A DNA stretch of 64,000 nt, from contig NC_083535.1 of assembly GCF_032362555.1 (NCBI RefSeq), positions 4,278,001 to 4,342,000 on the forward strand, written 5' to 3'. Source of the DNA: Amyelois transitella (taxonomy: Eukaryota; Arthropoda; Insecta; Lepidoptera; Pyralidae). Positions within the stretch are counted from its first letter, which is position 1; each line of letters starts with the position of its first letter. The position numbers were made by a program, and so were the translations under genes. Under the pieces are notes generated by a model. That model was given only the letters and a program-made list of their open reading frames with translations. It did no database searches and was not told where the DNA came from. Below, piece after piece: positions 25,085 to 37,800 of the stretch.

Positions 25085-27870
25085 GTTTACTTGCAAATTT
25101 TGTTTCTTCGTAGATCTAAAGAAACGTCTTTAGTTTATTACGAAGGCAGGGACCATTTTTTTTTGTTATATTAAATTTTTCACTTAAAAATTACATTGTT
25201 GGTGATAAAAAAAACTCTAAAAAAGTGAAATGTAACAATGATTGACGTAAGGTATTTAATTTTGTTTCTTTCTATGGTTTTATCTTTGGTGCCAGCATTA
25301 AAGGAAAACAAAGACGAAAGCTCATAAAAAAGAGAAGTGTTTGTATTTATCCATACTATATAGATACATAGGTAGTCTCAGCTTTAAATATGAAGGCCTG
25401 TTTCTGGCCGATAACAATTTGGATTGATATATAACTCCGTCTTTAAATATTCATAAAAATTAATCAAAAGAGGGCAAACGACAAAGAAAATAATCAAGCC
25501 TTTTCACCGATTTTCTTGGTTTAGCTCTGAAAGCATAACACATAACTTTAAAATTTATTGTATTGGTATGAATGAATATTTTCAGATTTGGGAAATCCGG
25601 GACCGTTTGGGGACAATTAAAAAACATTCACACGATATAATGCTCACAACCTGCAATAATCCTGCTTGCCATCAAATTGAGACTTAGAACCATATTGACT
25701 CGTCAGCTTCAAACAAAGGGCATTCGGCAAATATTCGGCTTATTAATCAACTAAACTTTGCAATATCCACCCTTACTACTTATTTTTAAGGTTGAAACTA
25801 AGATTTTGGTTGGGGGTGTGGGTCGCGTGTCAGTCACGTGACTTGATAGAAAACTGAATGTTTCGGTGTTTAAAGAGCACATGCTAACAGACCGGCGGAC
25901 GAAGCCAGAGGCAAAGATTTATTGCTTTCTGAGCTCGTAAGTACTGACGTGTGCATTCGATCTATGAACTACGGGGTGGCTCTTTGAGCCAGTATTTCTA
26001 GCTTAGTACTGTAGATTTGTAAATATTTTTCTTACAAAATTTGTAGTCAGCTACAGAGAAAAATTACCTCCTATTCCTAAAAAACAAAACAAAAGGTTGT
26101 TAACACTCATATTGTTTTGGTTTATTGATAACTGACTCTAACTCGTCGTGGTCATATGTAGGTAGACCCAGTGCTTCTCGTTAGTCAGGGGACGCAACCG
26201 GACACGTTTTATATATTGAGATTAAATAATATGCACACCCGTGAAATTTCGGGATAAAAATACATACGTCTTATGTAATTATTATGTCATTCCAGGTTAT
26301 GTTCTACCCGTGCTCAAAATTCCACCAAAATCCGTCTAGTCGATTTTAGTGGGATCAGAAGGAAGAAGGATCGGATGACTAAAGAATTAAACAAAACTAT
26401 ACTTACCAGAAGCTTAATTTTGAAGTTTCCAAAAAATTTTTAAAGAAATTAAACTTGGGATTCTTATTTTAGGCGATGGGCTAGCAATTTGTCACTATTT
26501 TAATTTCAATTCTTTCATAAAGCCTTCAACACTGTTAGCTCTGTCTACCCTGCATAGGGATATAGACGTGACTATATGAATGAATGAATGAAGAATTTTT
26601 TAAGCTCAGTTATAATTGAATCAGTTTAAAGGTTGGTAGGTAGTTTTTAAAATTATTTCTTTTTAACCTATATCTAAGTACTAATTCGCTAAGAAATGTG
26701 AATTGAAAATACGTTAACATTTATTTCTGCAGAACCGCTTGACTGTGAATGTGGAAAATTCGAGAGATCTCGAAAAGAGCTGAGCATTTCACAGAAGTGC
26801 CTCTGTAGACTGTTAGTACTTATAGCATTCCAAGGAAGGTGGCGCAAGAAAATAGGAGTTATTTCCTTACTTTCTACTAGACAGTTATTTTAATATACAT
26901 TTCAAGATGTTTTACATGGTCGCTTATTTACGTACATATTCGTGCGAAAAGGTGAATTTTTAACAAAAATTAAAATTAAATATGATTTTAGTATGTAGGT
27001 ACTTCTCTACATTCGTATTGTGAAATTATGTAATAAATTAAGCAAATTGTTACAGACGTAGTTATAAACATTAAGAAAATGCCGTTTCCTGTAAAGAACA
27101 CAGGTTTTATTTAGGTAGTAGAACTTATTGTTGTGTATAAAGACTTTTGTATTTTGTTTATAACAAATGGAACTCTAAAACTACTTTACCTATATTGCGA
27201 AATTTATTACAGAGGCCTTTATAGACCAGATAGAACAGACCTTTAGGTGTAACAGAGCTAGGTCTTTTTTTTATCTCCAAAAATTTCCACAGGATCGTAA
27301 TAACGAGAACTTTAACGCGGGCGGAACTGCAGTTAACAGTTAGTATTTCGTAGGTAAATTGTTTGTAAAAATATTGCCTTTCCTGTTTGTCTTTTTTTTT
27401 AAACTTTGATTTGATTTCAAATTAAACAATTTTGCCGGCTCTGATCTATTCGCAGGTCTGTTCACTGAAAGTTATCTTCACAATTTGTTTACAAGGTGTC
27501 GGAAATTACTTCTCAAGAGCTATCCAAATGTCGATTTCTACCAGACATTACCTTCTGAAGCATCTTAGACACCCTTTTATTGTAATGCCAAAGTTATATT
27601 TGGTGATCCGAGGACGACTTGAGAGTTTTACAGTTGCTTTTTGTTGTTATTGTATGATAATCGACATTACGAAGATTTCGGAGAGTATAAATGTTTGGTA
27701 TTGGGTTTTCGTTATTGGTCATCATTCTGTTGCGATAAAGTTAAATGGTCAACCTTTTGGAGTAATAATATATATTTTTAGATCAAAAAAATTTATACAA
27801 TGAAAATTTATTTATTTTCAATTATTATAAAAAATTTACGACTTCCCATAAATTCATTTTAGAAGTTCAA
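25085..27870. other. Intergenic stretch upstream of the 223-residue gene
   Basis: It should contain that gene's promoter and 5' UTR. One TATG-tailed repeat lies at 26450-26590. A 123-codon open stretch at 27432-27803 (plus) shows no domain or convincing codon pattern. Otherwise AT-rich sequence with retroelement debris near 26225-26400 and 27130-27350. Confidence 0.4.
26450..26590 (+). mobile_element. TATG-tailed short repeat, 3' half
   Basis: AACTTGGGATTCTTATTTTAGG, GCTAGCAATTTGTCACTATTT, CTCTGTCTACCCTGC and GGATATAGACGTGACTATATGAATG appear in family order; the 5' half is missing. Confidence 0.7.
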
Positions 27871-27872
27871 AA

Positions 27873-28137
27873 AGCCCGTGTGGTTCCCGGCACCAATACA
27901 AAAAAGAATAGGACCACTCCGTCTCTTTCCCATGGATGTCGTAAAAGGCGACAAAGGGATAGGCTTACAAACTTGGGATTCTTTTAAGGCGACGGGCTAG
28001 CAACCTGTCACTTTTCGAATCTCAATTCTATCTTAAGCAATACAGCTGAAAGGGGCATTTCAGTCTTTTCATTATTGTTGGCTTAGCTACCCAGCAAGGG
28101 ATAAAGACGTGATTCTAAGTATGTATGTAAGAATGTA
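27873..28137 (+). mobile_element. TATG-tailed short repeat, near full length
   Basis: It begins GTGTGGTTCCCGGCACC and ends with GTGATTCTAAGTATGTATGTAAG, with all intermediate family blocks in order, so it is among the best preserved copies. Confidence 0.8.
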
Positions 28138-28509
28138 TATTATGGTACCTACTTTTCGTCGTGGTTTAAATTAAGTATTTCCCGAATTAAGAAATCCCGA
28201 ACCACTGATAAATTATCGGCATTCAACGGGTTTATTTTTGTCACCGCATAATGGGCGGACGGACAGATATACAGACAAGAAAGATTTATAAGTCTCCAAT
28301 CGATTGTAAACCGTAATAAAATCATGGTTTCTTTAAAAACACAACAATATTGAGATCTCCGAACTTCAAGCAAATTTACTGACTTGGTTTTGATAGAATT
28401 GATATTCATACATAGTTACACTTAAATTGAGACTTCGAGGTTGTGATTGGTGGCACTGTCTCCCCCGTTAATGATAAAGCCACAAGATAGTTTTTCTCAA
28501 GCCTACGCC

Positions 28510-28765
28510 TACTATGCCACGTAGTTCTAGGCACTTTAGGACTACTCTATATCTTTCCCATTGGTGTCGTAAAAGGCGACAAAGGGAAAGGGTAATAACC
28601 TTGGGATTCATCTTGCAGGCAATGGGCTAGCAACCTGTCACTATTTGAATCTCAATTCCATCATTAAGCCATACAGCTGAATATGGCCTTTCAACCTTTT
28701 CAAAACTGCTGGCTCTGTCTATTCTGTAAGGGAGATATACGTGATAATGTATGTATGTAGGCTTG
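28510..28765 (+). mobile_element. TATG-tailed short repeat, diverged copy
   Basis: GTGTCGTAAAAGGCGAC, CCTTGGGATTC, CTAGCAACCTGTCACTATTTG and CTCTGTCTATTCTG are visible in order, ending in ATGTATGTA. It sits about 370 bases from the copy at 27873-28137 in the same orientation. Confidence 0.7.
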
Positions 28766-28769
28766 AAGC

Positions 28770-30590
28770 GCACTCCACTAAAAGAAGTCTGATTCTCTAT
28801 GTTTCACAGCATATGAGGCGGTCACACGGGGCGATTAGACAGAAATCAATTGGGTGGAGATCTGAAGTACTGATAAACAGATAGCCGTTATCACACTCGT
28901 GATAACGATGGGGAATTTGAGCCATTTGTAAATAATGACGAACTTTTTACGAACAAATAGTAAGTAACTAGGCTATGATCTATTATCGCAATCAGAGCTG
29001 TTTACCGATCGCGAAGAAAATGACAGGAAACACAGCTTACGTCGGTGTGGCCATGTAAAAAGACGTGAGGAGGACCTCGTGATACAAAAATAGTAAAATA
29101 GTCCCGCCTCATGAATGTCTACGTCACCGATTAACGTGCTCATCTAGACACCAGAAATAACCTGCCCAATTGTCCAAACCTATACCATACATCTCAAAAT
29201 ATGACTATTTATCATCAGACGTCACAGCGTGACAAAATTAAAGGGCACCGAAGCCACACCACGTGTTCAACCCTACAGGAATCGTGGCCACCCCAGACGC
29301 ATACATTCGTGACGTCATTGCGACATATTGCCACCCTACACTGGAATCGTGTCATACAATTTCCGTAAATTGCGAGATGTCTGTCATTTCAAGGTATGTA
29401 CATATCTGAGCATATTGGACATCAAGATTCACAGAGCTTTGAAAGGTCGCCTCTGTAGCCGTAGAGATTCTTTCGTCTGTGGTTTAGATATCCATAGGCA
29501 ATAAGTTTTCGACCCGCAGCTCCTCGCCCGATTATTCTATATTGCCATTTTTTTATTGGGACGTGCACAGGTATCAAATTTTTTATTAAAATTGATCCCG
29601 TGGTTGAGCTTTAAAAGCATAACAGAACATAGCAGACAGATTTAAGTATATCTAGAATGGTCAAAATAATAGTGATTTGAAACAAAATGGTGGCAGTGTT
29701 CACAAGAGCTATAATTCCTGGCTATATGTACTCTTTCTATTGTTTTATTGTTTTGTCTTACACATGTAAAGCAAACGAATGATGATGACCCCAGACTTGG
29801 GACTAAATAAAAAGCTTAATACAGAATAAATAAAAATAGAATAAGTACCTACACGAAGGTAAATCGAAAAGTGCTGCATAATATTTTTATCGAAGGAATG
29901 ATTATTGTCTAAAATTATATAATTCGCACCCACTACTCCGCACTATCGGGGCGGGCTAGACTTAAAATATAATTAGTAGATTTTATTTATTGTTGAATTT
30001 CGTTTAAGTTTTCCCTCATCCGAGAAATTACCGTGAAGTACACTCGCGTGCAATCCCCCGTTATTGCGCGATATTTGTCACTCCACAAATTGTACGGGCA
30101 CCGGCTTGATGCTGGAACTTGTGTGTGGGTACTGTCGTGCACGGAATTGCTACATTTTATTAATTGTTTATAATTAAAGTTATCATTATACATTATACAC
30201 CTTCCACCCAAAGTTGACTGGAAATTACAGCATTACCTACCGAAAGGTTCGACTTGTACCATCTTTGTCGTTTTGTGCTGTTATGTATATTTTACTCTTA
30301 TGGTAGAAGTATATATGGTAGAAGTTATAAAGTGTTTTATCTATCTTTTGAAACCGACCTTATCCCTACAACATACTATACACTAAAAGAGGTTTTTATT
30401 TTTGTTTGTATCGGAAAAAACGCAAACATTATCGAAGTGATTTTGATAAACTTTGACATAGTCGGAAGTGATTCGAGTCTTAGAGAGAGAGAGAAAGCAG
30501 CAATTAGGACTACGTTTATTCAAATGCCAGCAAAGCCTCGTGCAATAATCTAGTGTAAAATATATTTTTTTTATTTTGACTTTTCTTTAC
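28770..30590. other. Intergenic stretch with nothing recognised
   Basis: Moderately AT-rich sequence on both strands with only short, unconvincing open stretches. The segment 29020-29480 is closer to balanced in composition and contains several GTGACG/CGTCAC words, but no gene or known repeat could be assigned. Confidence 0.35.
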
Positions 30591-30594
30591 AACG

Positions 30595-30750
30595 TTACAA
30601 CTACCACGAACCACGGCCACGAAGCGCCTGCGCGTCGCAAATCGCTTGTCAACGCATGACGTGCGTTTAAACGCGTTCCGTTTCGCCTAGTTATCCCTCC
30701 CCCACCCGTGACCGATCATCTCCACCCTGCGCCCTCCCGCGTGAAGGTAA
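30595..30750. other. CpG-rich island in AT-rich surroundings
   Basis: About 150 bases dense in CG dinucleotides (GAAGCGCCTGCGCGTCGC, TTTAAACGCGTTCCGTTTCG) followed by a C-rich stretch with CCCTCCCCCACCC. There is no ORF of note. It may be a promoter or a conserved regulatory block. Confidence 0.45.
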
Positions 30751-30959
30751 TGCAGCGATTCGACAATCGGAAGGTGTATTCGGTTCAAATTTAGCAAAAG
30801 AACGAGATCATAGAAAACATTTAACCGTATAGGTAAACTAATTCGATAAAGAGGAAGATTTATATTTTTGTTTCTAAAGAATAAACTCAAAAACAGAAAC
30901 AATTATGATGATTTTGGCGCAGAAACAGAAACTTTCAGAAGTACCATGGCTATTTTTAA

Positions 30960-31700
30960 GAATATTTATTTATTTATTTAAACTTTATGCACGTAAAATG
31001 TACAACAGCTGGACTTAATGCCACAAGGCATTCTCTGCCAGTCGAACCTTCGGACCAAACTGAGATGGATGTACGGGTGGTGCAATGACTTTAAAAAAAA
31101 AATAAAAATATGAATAATAGATTACTTTATACACTTACATATAATATAGTTTACATACATAAGTATGACTATAGATATATACTATATATAAAATAAGCAT
31201 ACATATACTACATTATCTTTCTATCTTAAAGCCAAATAGCTGAACGTGGCCCATCAGTCTTTCCAAGACTGTTGGCTCTGTCTACCCCGCAAGGAATATA
31301 GACGTGATTATATGTATGTATATACTACATAGGATGGATGATTGTGTAGAGTTTAAAAAAAATCTACTGCTCAAAAAGATGTTTATGGACTTGCTCCCTT
31401 AATGCAAATCGGTTAGGCGCCTTCCGAATAGATTCAGGAAGGGAATTCCACAGTCGTATGGCTTGCACTTGGAATGAATTCGACATGAATCCAAGGCGGT
31501 GGGCAGGAGTGGCCAGAAGATGATTATCAGTAGAGCGAAGTGATCGAGCGCTTCGATTTAAGATAATCTGGAGCGAAAGGGTCATTGATAATAGTATACA
31601 GCATGGATAGGATTCTAGCTTTGCGACGAAGAGGAATAGACAGCCAACCAAGCTGAGAACGAAAAGAGGAGATGTGGTCATATTTATCATAATATCAAAA
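30960..31700 (-). mobile_element. LINE 3' end: reverse-transcriptase C-terminus plus 3' UTR, interrupted
   Basis: On the minus strand, about 31700-31364 encodes the typical C-terminal region of a jockey/CR1-type reverse transcriptase: LGWLSIPLRRKARI, then in another frame HRLGFMSNSFQVQAIRLWNSLPESIRKAPNRF and a stop. A frameshift near 31550 breaks it. The 3' UTR block with GGCATTAAGTCC and the AAATAAATAAATA tail lies at 31090-30960. A plus-strand TATG-tailed repeat (31205-31325) sits between the two. Confidence 0.7.
31205..31325 (+). mobile_element. TATG-tailed short repeat, 3' part, within LINE remains
   Basis: CTTAAAGCCAAATAGCTGAACG, CTCTGTCTACCCCGCAAGG and ATAGACGTGATTATATGTATGT are present; the 5' half is missing. 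It is opposite in orientation to the LINE around it. Confidence 0.75.
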
Positions 31701-31744
31701 TTTTGTATAAAAACGTTTGGTTTTTGAGACAGGAAAAGTGTCAA

Positions 31745-32914
31745 ATCAATTTACTGTCCTTTGACATACGAATCTATTTCAGACTTAGAATACTCTTCTT
31801 TCAGAATATTTTTTGGTTCGTCTAAAAGTTCTAATGTTATATTATTTTTATATTAATACTATTATAGTTACCATTTAAGCTAAATTTGACGTAAAGTTTA
31901 ATTAAGGCTGTATTCAGTAAACACCACTCTAATTATGTAGAAATGCAATAAAGTAATGTGGGTCCCCAGAGAACAGATAAAGGTAAATTTTTCAATAACA
32001 AAGGATTTTATAATAAATATGTTACAATTACGATCTGTTAATAACTTTAATTTGTGATCTGATGTAAGTGGAAAATTGGCGTATCTACCTTTAGGAAGCC
32101 AATCGTTTTGTCTGAAATCGAGAGGGAATTTTGAGTTTTATTTGTTTTGTCAATTGATTTTCAAAGAATTCACTTCTGAAACCTGATACTGTTTTATCGG
32201 AGATCTTTTTTATATTTACCACATCTAAGAAACTATGGAAGAACCAATCGTATTAGTTAAGAATAATTTTATTCAATTCTCTAATCTTTTAAGCATCATT
32301 TAGCAATCAAATTAATGAGTATCTCAAAATGGCTGAAATATTGGTTCATGGTAGGTTCCGACCTTTTTTTCACGCTTCTTTATTCAGATGCTTCATAAAA
32401 AATGTATTTAAAGAACACATCTTAGCTTAGCACAGAAAAACATCAACCTGTTTATAAAACCCAAACAATAAAAGTAACCTGTACCCAAAAAGTTAGTTCA
32501 AGAGATTACATTACAAAATGACATAAAAATTTGTTTGTTTTTATTATCAACTACCTAAATCGAATTAATTATACTCGCAGTCGAATTTCTAGCAATATGT
32601 TGCAGGGGGATTTTGTGCACCCTGCGCCCCCTAAATTCCTGGGCCCTGGTCACACGTGTGCCAAACTTGGGGTTACATTTTTTTTTTCAAACCATCTTCC
32701 ATGGCATTGAATATCTTTACTTAATTTATCAGAGGAATGATAACTTTTTTTCGCTCCTCGTTCAAATAAGTCCATAATAATTTTATAAATTCTAAAGTTT
32801 TTTTAATTGTATCCTCTTTTAAATTAAACCAGCACTATGCTCTAAAGCACGATATTGGCTCAAAACATATGAGTTTGATGTTCTTACTCGTAACTATTCG
32901 TGATCTATATTTGT
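31745..32914. other. AT-rich intergenic stretch
   Basis: I see no gene, tRNA or recognisable repeat here on either strand. Short T-runs and A-runs only. Confidence 0.4.
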
Positions 32915-33625
32915 TAAAAACTAGCGGCCCGCCCCGGCTTCGCACGGGTGGACATATTTTAGTGTTTATAAGCACTTCTAAGTCAAATAGCTTCAAAATT
33001 TTCAATTTTGGTGGCGTACGCTGCGTAAGGAACTGACCACACGGCTTAGGTTACCGAGACACCGCGTAAGTACTGGTACCTATGCGGCAAGCGCGTTCGC
33101 GTGACGTAGGTACTTAAAATAATTTGGAGTGCGTGTTTTAATTTCACGATATTTCAGAATCTATTTATCCAATCACTGAGCTGTAAAGGACAAAGTTTAT
33201 CTCCGTAAAATTATCTTGATGATAAAACAACTTTAAATCATAAGGATTAATATGCTTGTGTAATAATAATTCTCAAAACGTTTGAATTTACATTATTTTT
33301 TTACGCACAAAATACCTTGTAGTTACTAAATTATAGAAGTTAGATATATCGTGTCGCGGACTTTTTTATAGATCTGCAAAAAACCTTTATTTTTGTAATA
33401 CATTGTATGTCTGTATAATCAACAGTGGATCCAGCGCACGCATGGAAAGATTTTCGGTAGCGCTTTTTTCCCGGATTACTTTATGAATGTCACTTTTGAA
33501 GGTCTATTCTATATCTGTGCTAAATTTTATCAAAATCGGACCAGTAGTTTTTGAGTTTATTCCACACAAACATACAAAAATACAAATCTTTCCTCTTTAT
33601 TATTAGTGTGGATGTGGATTATTAG
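32915..33625 (+). mobile_element. ~700-bp retroelement, copy 1 of an inverted pair
   Basis: It starts AACTAGCGGCCCGCCCCGGC and ends CCTCTTTATTATTAGTGTGG. The second copy at 34180-34865 has both ends in reverse complement, so both copies share the same outer limits and neither is simply a truncation of the other. No ORF is preserved. The ends resemble short RTE-derived or SINE-like insect elements. Confidence 0.7.
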
Positions 33626-34179
33626 TGTGGATTAGTGTGGATGTGAATAGGTATTATTTGATTGTGTCAGATCATTCATCACGGATCCATACTTTTTAAA
33701 TTTAATAAATTAATTGTCTACTATTAATGTCGATATATTGATTTAATAAAACTTGTTTCAAAACTGATATAGTACAACTAAAGTATACGGTAAGTGTAAA
33801 TGTTATGGAACCAATCCTTAAACGAATAAAACGAATAATACCATTGAGCTGATACAAATACAAATGTTCTACTAAAAGTTTTTACCAATTCAGTCCAAAG
33901 TTCTTCAGGATTTTCACGTTTCAGTAATTTCCATGTTTCATATATACTCGTATTTTTCATAAAATTTTAAGCCAATCAATCTAATGAACTGTAAGGCAAT
34001 AAACTCTTGAAATTTTAATTTTATCAGAGTTAAAGTGAGTTTATTAAAATTGTATTAAATTTTACAGCCATTAAAGTGCGTTAGTGATGGAACTATAAAA
34101 AATGCACAGGTTCAGATCTGTGGTTATGTAGGTAAGTGCCACCGACATTTTTCTAAGTAAGATAAAAACATGAATGCTA

Positions 34180-34865
34180 ATCTACACTAATATTATAAAG
34201 AGGAAAACTTTGTTTGTTTGTTTGTTTGGTTGTAATGAATAGGCTCAAAAACTACTGGACCGATTTTAAAAATTCTTTCACCATTCGAAAGCTACATTAT
34301 CCACGAGTAACATTAACTATATTTTATTTTGGAAAAAAATAGGGTTCCGTAATATATTTGGATTTTTCGGACACAAACTAAAAAAAATCAACCAAAAAGT
34401 TACTTATTTTGCGTACGCTGCCTTAACTACAAAAGATAGAACCATAAAATGTTTTAATTAATTGAAGATCTTATAAATATCTACAAAAAAGTCCGCGACA
34501 CACTATACCTATCTATGTCGAGTGAGGCACAACAACCACATTTTTATTTAAAAATCTTGAATTTTTTTTGGTCTACATTTAAACGCGTTTTTTTACTCAT
34601 GCTATTAATCCTTATCAAAATAAATAATTTCATCAATAAGTACAGTTTATGTAGATAATATTTGGTCTTTGAATGATTAAAATTGGACGTTTGGTTTTGA
34701 AGTTGTGGTGAAATTAAAATATTACGATTTCTGCTGTACGGCCCGTTGCGAAGTGAGCAAGACTTAGTTAGCCGTTTTGCGGGCGGGCCTTTAGAAGTTC
34801 TAATAGAGATATATTTAGTATCGGCTGTGCATCCGTGCGAAGCCGGGGCGGGTCGCTAGTAGCGT
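34180..34865 (-). mobile_element. ~690-bp retroelement, copy 2 of an inverted pair
   Basis: It starts (plus strand) ACACTAATATTATAAAGAGG with a TTTG/TTGT run and ends GAAGCCGGGGCGGGTCGCTAGT, the reverse complement of copy 1's ends. The interior is diverged, so these are separate old insertions or an old inverted duplication. Confidence 0.7.
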
Positions 34866-37800
34866 ATATAAAAAAATCATCACTGTTTGACAATCACGCA
34901 TTTTTTCCTCTTATATTATACCTAATTGGTTTTAGTCCCAATCTGTGGTTCACCCCGTTAGTCCACCTGGTCAGTAAGTTGCACAAAACATTGTTAAGCT
35001 TACTTCAACTAAACCAATTTTTAAATTTGAGATACCCTTAGAAATGGGAGCTTTCTCATTCCGATTTCGAAATTCTAAGAAAATCAGGTTAGGTAATTGA
35101 TTCCATAATTTGAGTCATCGACGAACGTAAGCGCCATTGAGTCCTTCCGATATTAATATAGTGGCAGGCAGATATATTTCTATCGGGATATATTCTATAC
35201 CTGAAGGCTAAATCTATTCGGGTTAGGAAGGGGGCGGTAGGAGTGGGGGGGGACGAAGGGAGCGGGGGCTGGAGGTCGTATTTCACAATTAAATTTTTCT
35301 GGCGCGATTTCTGTGTGTACGCTGAGCCACGCCGCATGCTCGGCTTAGGGTGGGAATCGTCCAACAGAGGTTCCCAAACATTTTGAAATTCCCACTTAAG
35401 TCCAATTCTGTATGACCATTTTAGTGATTCATCGTGATCTGACTATAATTTAATATATGTGGCCTCCCAAAGAGAACAATAAAAAGTCTAATATAAGTTA
35501 ATTGTATAAATTCATTTTCGAAACATTCATAACAGATTTTTCAAATCGTAAAAGTAAGTACTTTGCCTTGATAAAATCTGGGATGATCCTGTAAAAAGTC
35601 ATATTAATTGAACGAAAATGCTAAATATTGTATGGAGTATGTAGTAATTGGAAAGGGGAGGCCTTTAAATTTTAATTTATTTTAAAAAAATCGGCTTAAT
35701 TTTTAGGACACTAAAGCGAAAAAGATTTCCCCAGTTTGTGAACCGCTGACGTCTAGTTTAATATCGCAATGCGACGACACGGCGTCACGTGCTCTAAAGA
35801 TACACCCACACAGACACAAAACACACACACATACACGCACACTCACTAGAAGAATCTCTGAGATAATCTTAAAATATGGCTGATTGATAAATAAGTGGAT
35901 ATTTTTTTTTATTCTGCCTCTGCATTCTGTTTATCGTTGAATAATTTTCTGTTGTGTTAGTTATAAATAGGTATTGTTTTTTTTTTTATATATAAATGTG
36001 TGTTATAGATCCTCAGTATATAAGGTGTTTATAAACTCAGGTATGTCAATAAACTTTACTAGGTATTACATATATTGTCAATGTAGCCATGTTTTGTAAA
36101 ACCTCGAAGATGCAAGAAACAAACCCTTTTGGGGAAAAATCCACGAAGCAAAAAAGTAATTCCTACATTAATGATATATATATATATATATAGGTATTAT
36201 TAAGTTATAGTTGTCTGCAGATTCCCAGAATTAAATTATTACCGCTTTTTCCTGCTCCCACCGTAGTCACAGGATGATGAAACGTCAGAAAAAACGGTAT
36301 GTTCGCGTTAATTCCTGTTTGCAGACATTAATTCCCAGAATTAAAGTACCTTTATACTTAGGAAAACTAATCTCATAAAAAACATACTAACTTAAAATTC
36401 TCATTTATGAACCAAAAAAAGTGGAGGATGCTTTTTCAAACCGATTGAAAAAAAAATTGAATCTAGTGCATCGGTATGAACATCAATTGAAAACGAAACG
36501 GACATACCGGTCAAACAATTTTTTTATTAGTTCAGAGTTCAAAATAGTTGAAAAACGATTTTATTTAAGAGAACAAAACGTAGTTGGGCATTCAGTAATG
36601 GAAATGCTAACTCTATATTTCTGACAAAACTATATTGACGGTTGAGCTTTCTCGTACAAACGTGACTTTTTAACCGACTTCAAAAAAGAGAAGATTCTCA
36701 ATTTTGATTGTAAAGTTTGTGTTTATTTGTGATTATACGACAAGTATAAAAGAATAAGTATGAACCGCTTGTTGTGTTTTTATTTTTAAGTGTTTCGTAA
36801 AATGGAAACAGTGTAAGAGAAAGAAACCCAAATCTTTACATACATTGCAAATTGCCTGATGGTAGCAAGATGAAGTCTGAGGTGAAGCAGGCAACCCCAA
36901 TCTCAATCTTAAAGAAGAATACCTAATCTCCGCAGACAAATCCTTACAAACAAATCAATAATGGAAAACCTTATTAAAATCCGGTCAGGTTTTTTAACAA
37001 AAGGCGAACATATAACTTACAGATATTTAAGTGGAATTCAGTACCTCCTTTTTTTTAAAAAGCCGACAAAAAGTAAAAATTCAGCACCAAAGTAGTTCTT
37101 TATCAAATTAAACACTGTTTTGTGAACGGTAACTACGAGAGCCTACATTGAGCGTGACACGTTAAACAATAACGTTTTTAAAAACCTTTGTTCAGGTAAT
37201 ATTTTATTTTTGGCTTTTTTTATGATGTGAATTGCAAATAAAATAAACAATAGATGGGTTCGACAAGAAACAGATAGCAATCAACAAACATATCTGCGCA
37301 TCTTTAGCAAATACCTACAAGAACATTTCTTTGTTCTTTTAAAATTTCAGCAGTGCATTGACTTTGTCACTCACCCTAAAAATTGTGAAATAATTTCAAT
37401 CGAATAATAAATCAGTAAGCAAAAGAGAAAAAGAAACATATTTACGAAGTCATCCCCAAAAATTAAGGGTAATCAGTCTCAGAGGGCGACACCTGTTCCG
37501 ACCCCTAGGCAACCCCTATCCGTTCCACTATAATAAATTATTTTTGACCGACCCTCATAATTTAATCGAATATACACTTTAGTACAATTGTTTTTAGATG
37601 AAAAATTGTTTACCAATGAAGTGGTAGTATTTAATCCGTATAATGTAATTTGTAAAATAATAGTTATGTTTAATACAAATAAAATAATGCGATTTGACAG
37701 TGTTGCTGTGATTACAGATGATGATAGCTTACTAAAGGGCTTATGGAAGAGTATTTACTTAGAAATCTGAAAAGTTAATTTAAGCTTAGCATAGGTAACT

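Noticed and set aside
27432..27803. 123-codon plus-strand ORF
   Set aside because: No recognisable motif, hydrophobic AT-driven composition, no splice or promoter context; most likely chance.
31364..31744. 126-codon minus-strand ORF as a host gene
   Set aside because: Its end is the C-terminus of a LINE reverse transcriptase, in a frame-shifted copy.
35089..35364. 91-codon minus-strand ORF, Pro-rich
   Set aside because: The proline run only reflects the G-rich tract on the other strand; no splice sites or domain support it.
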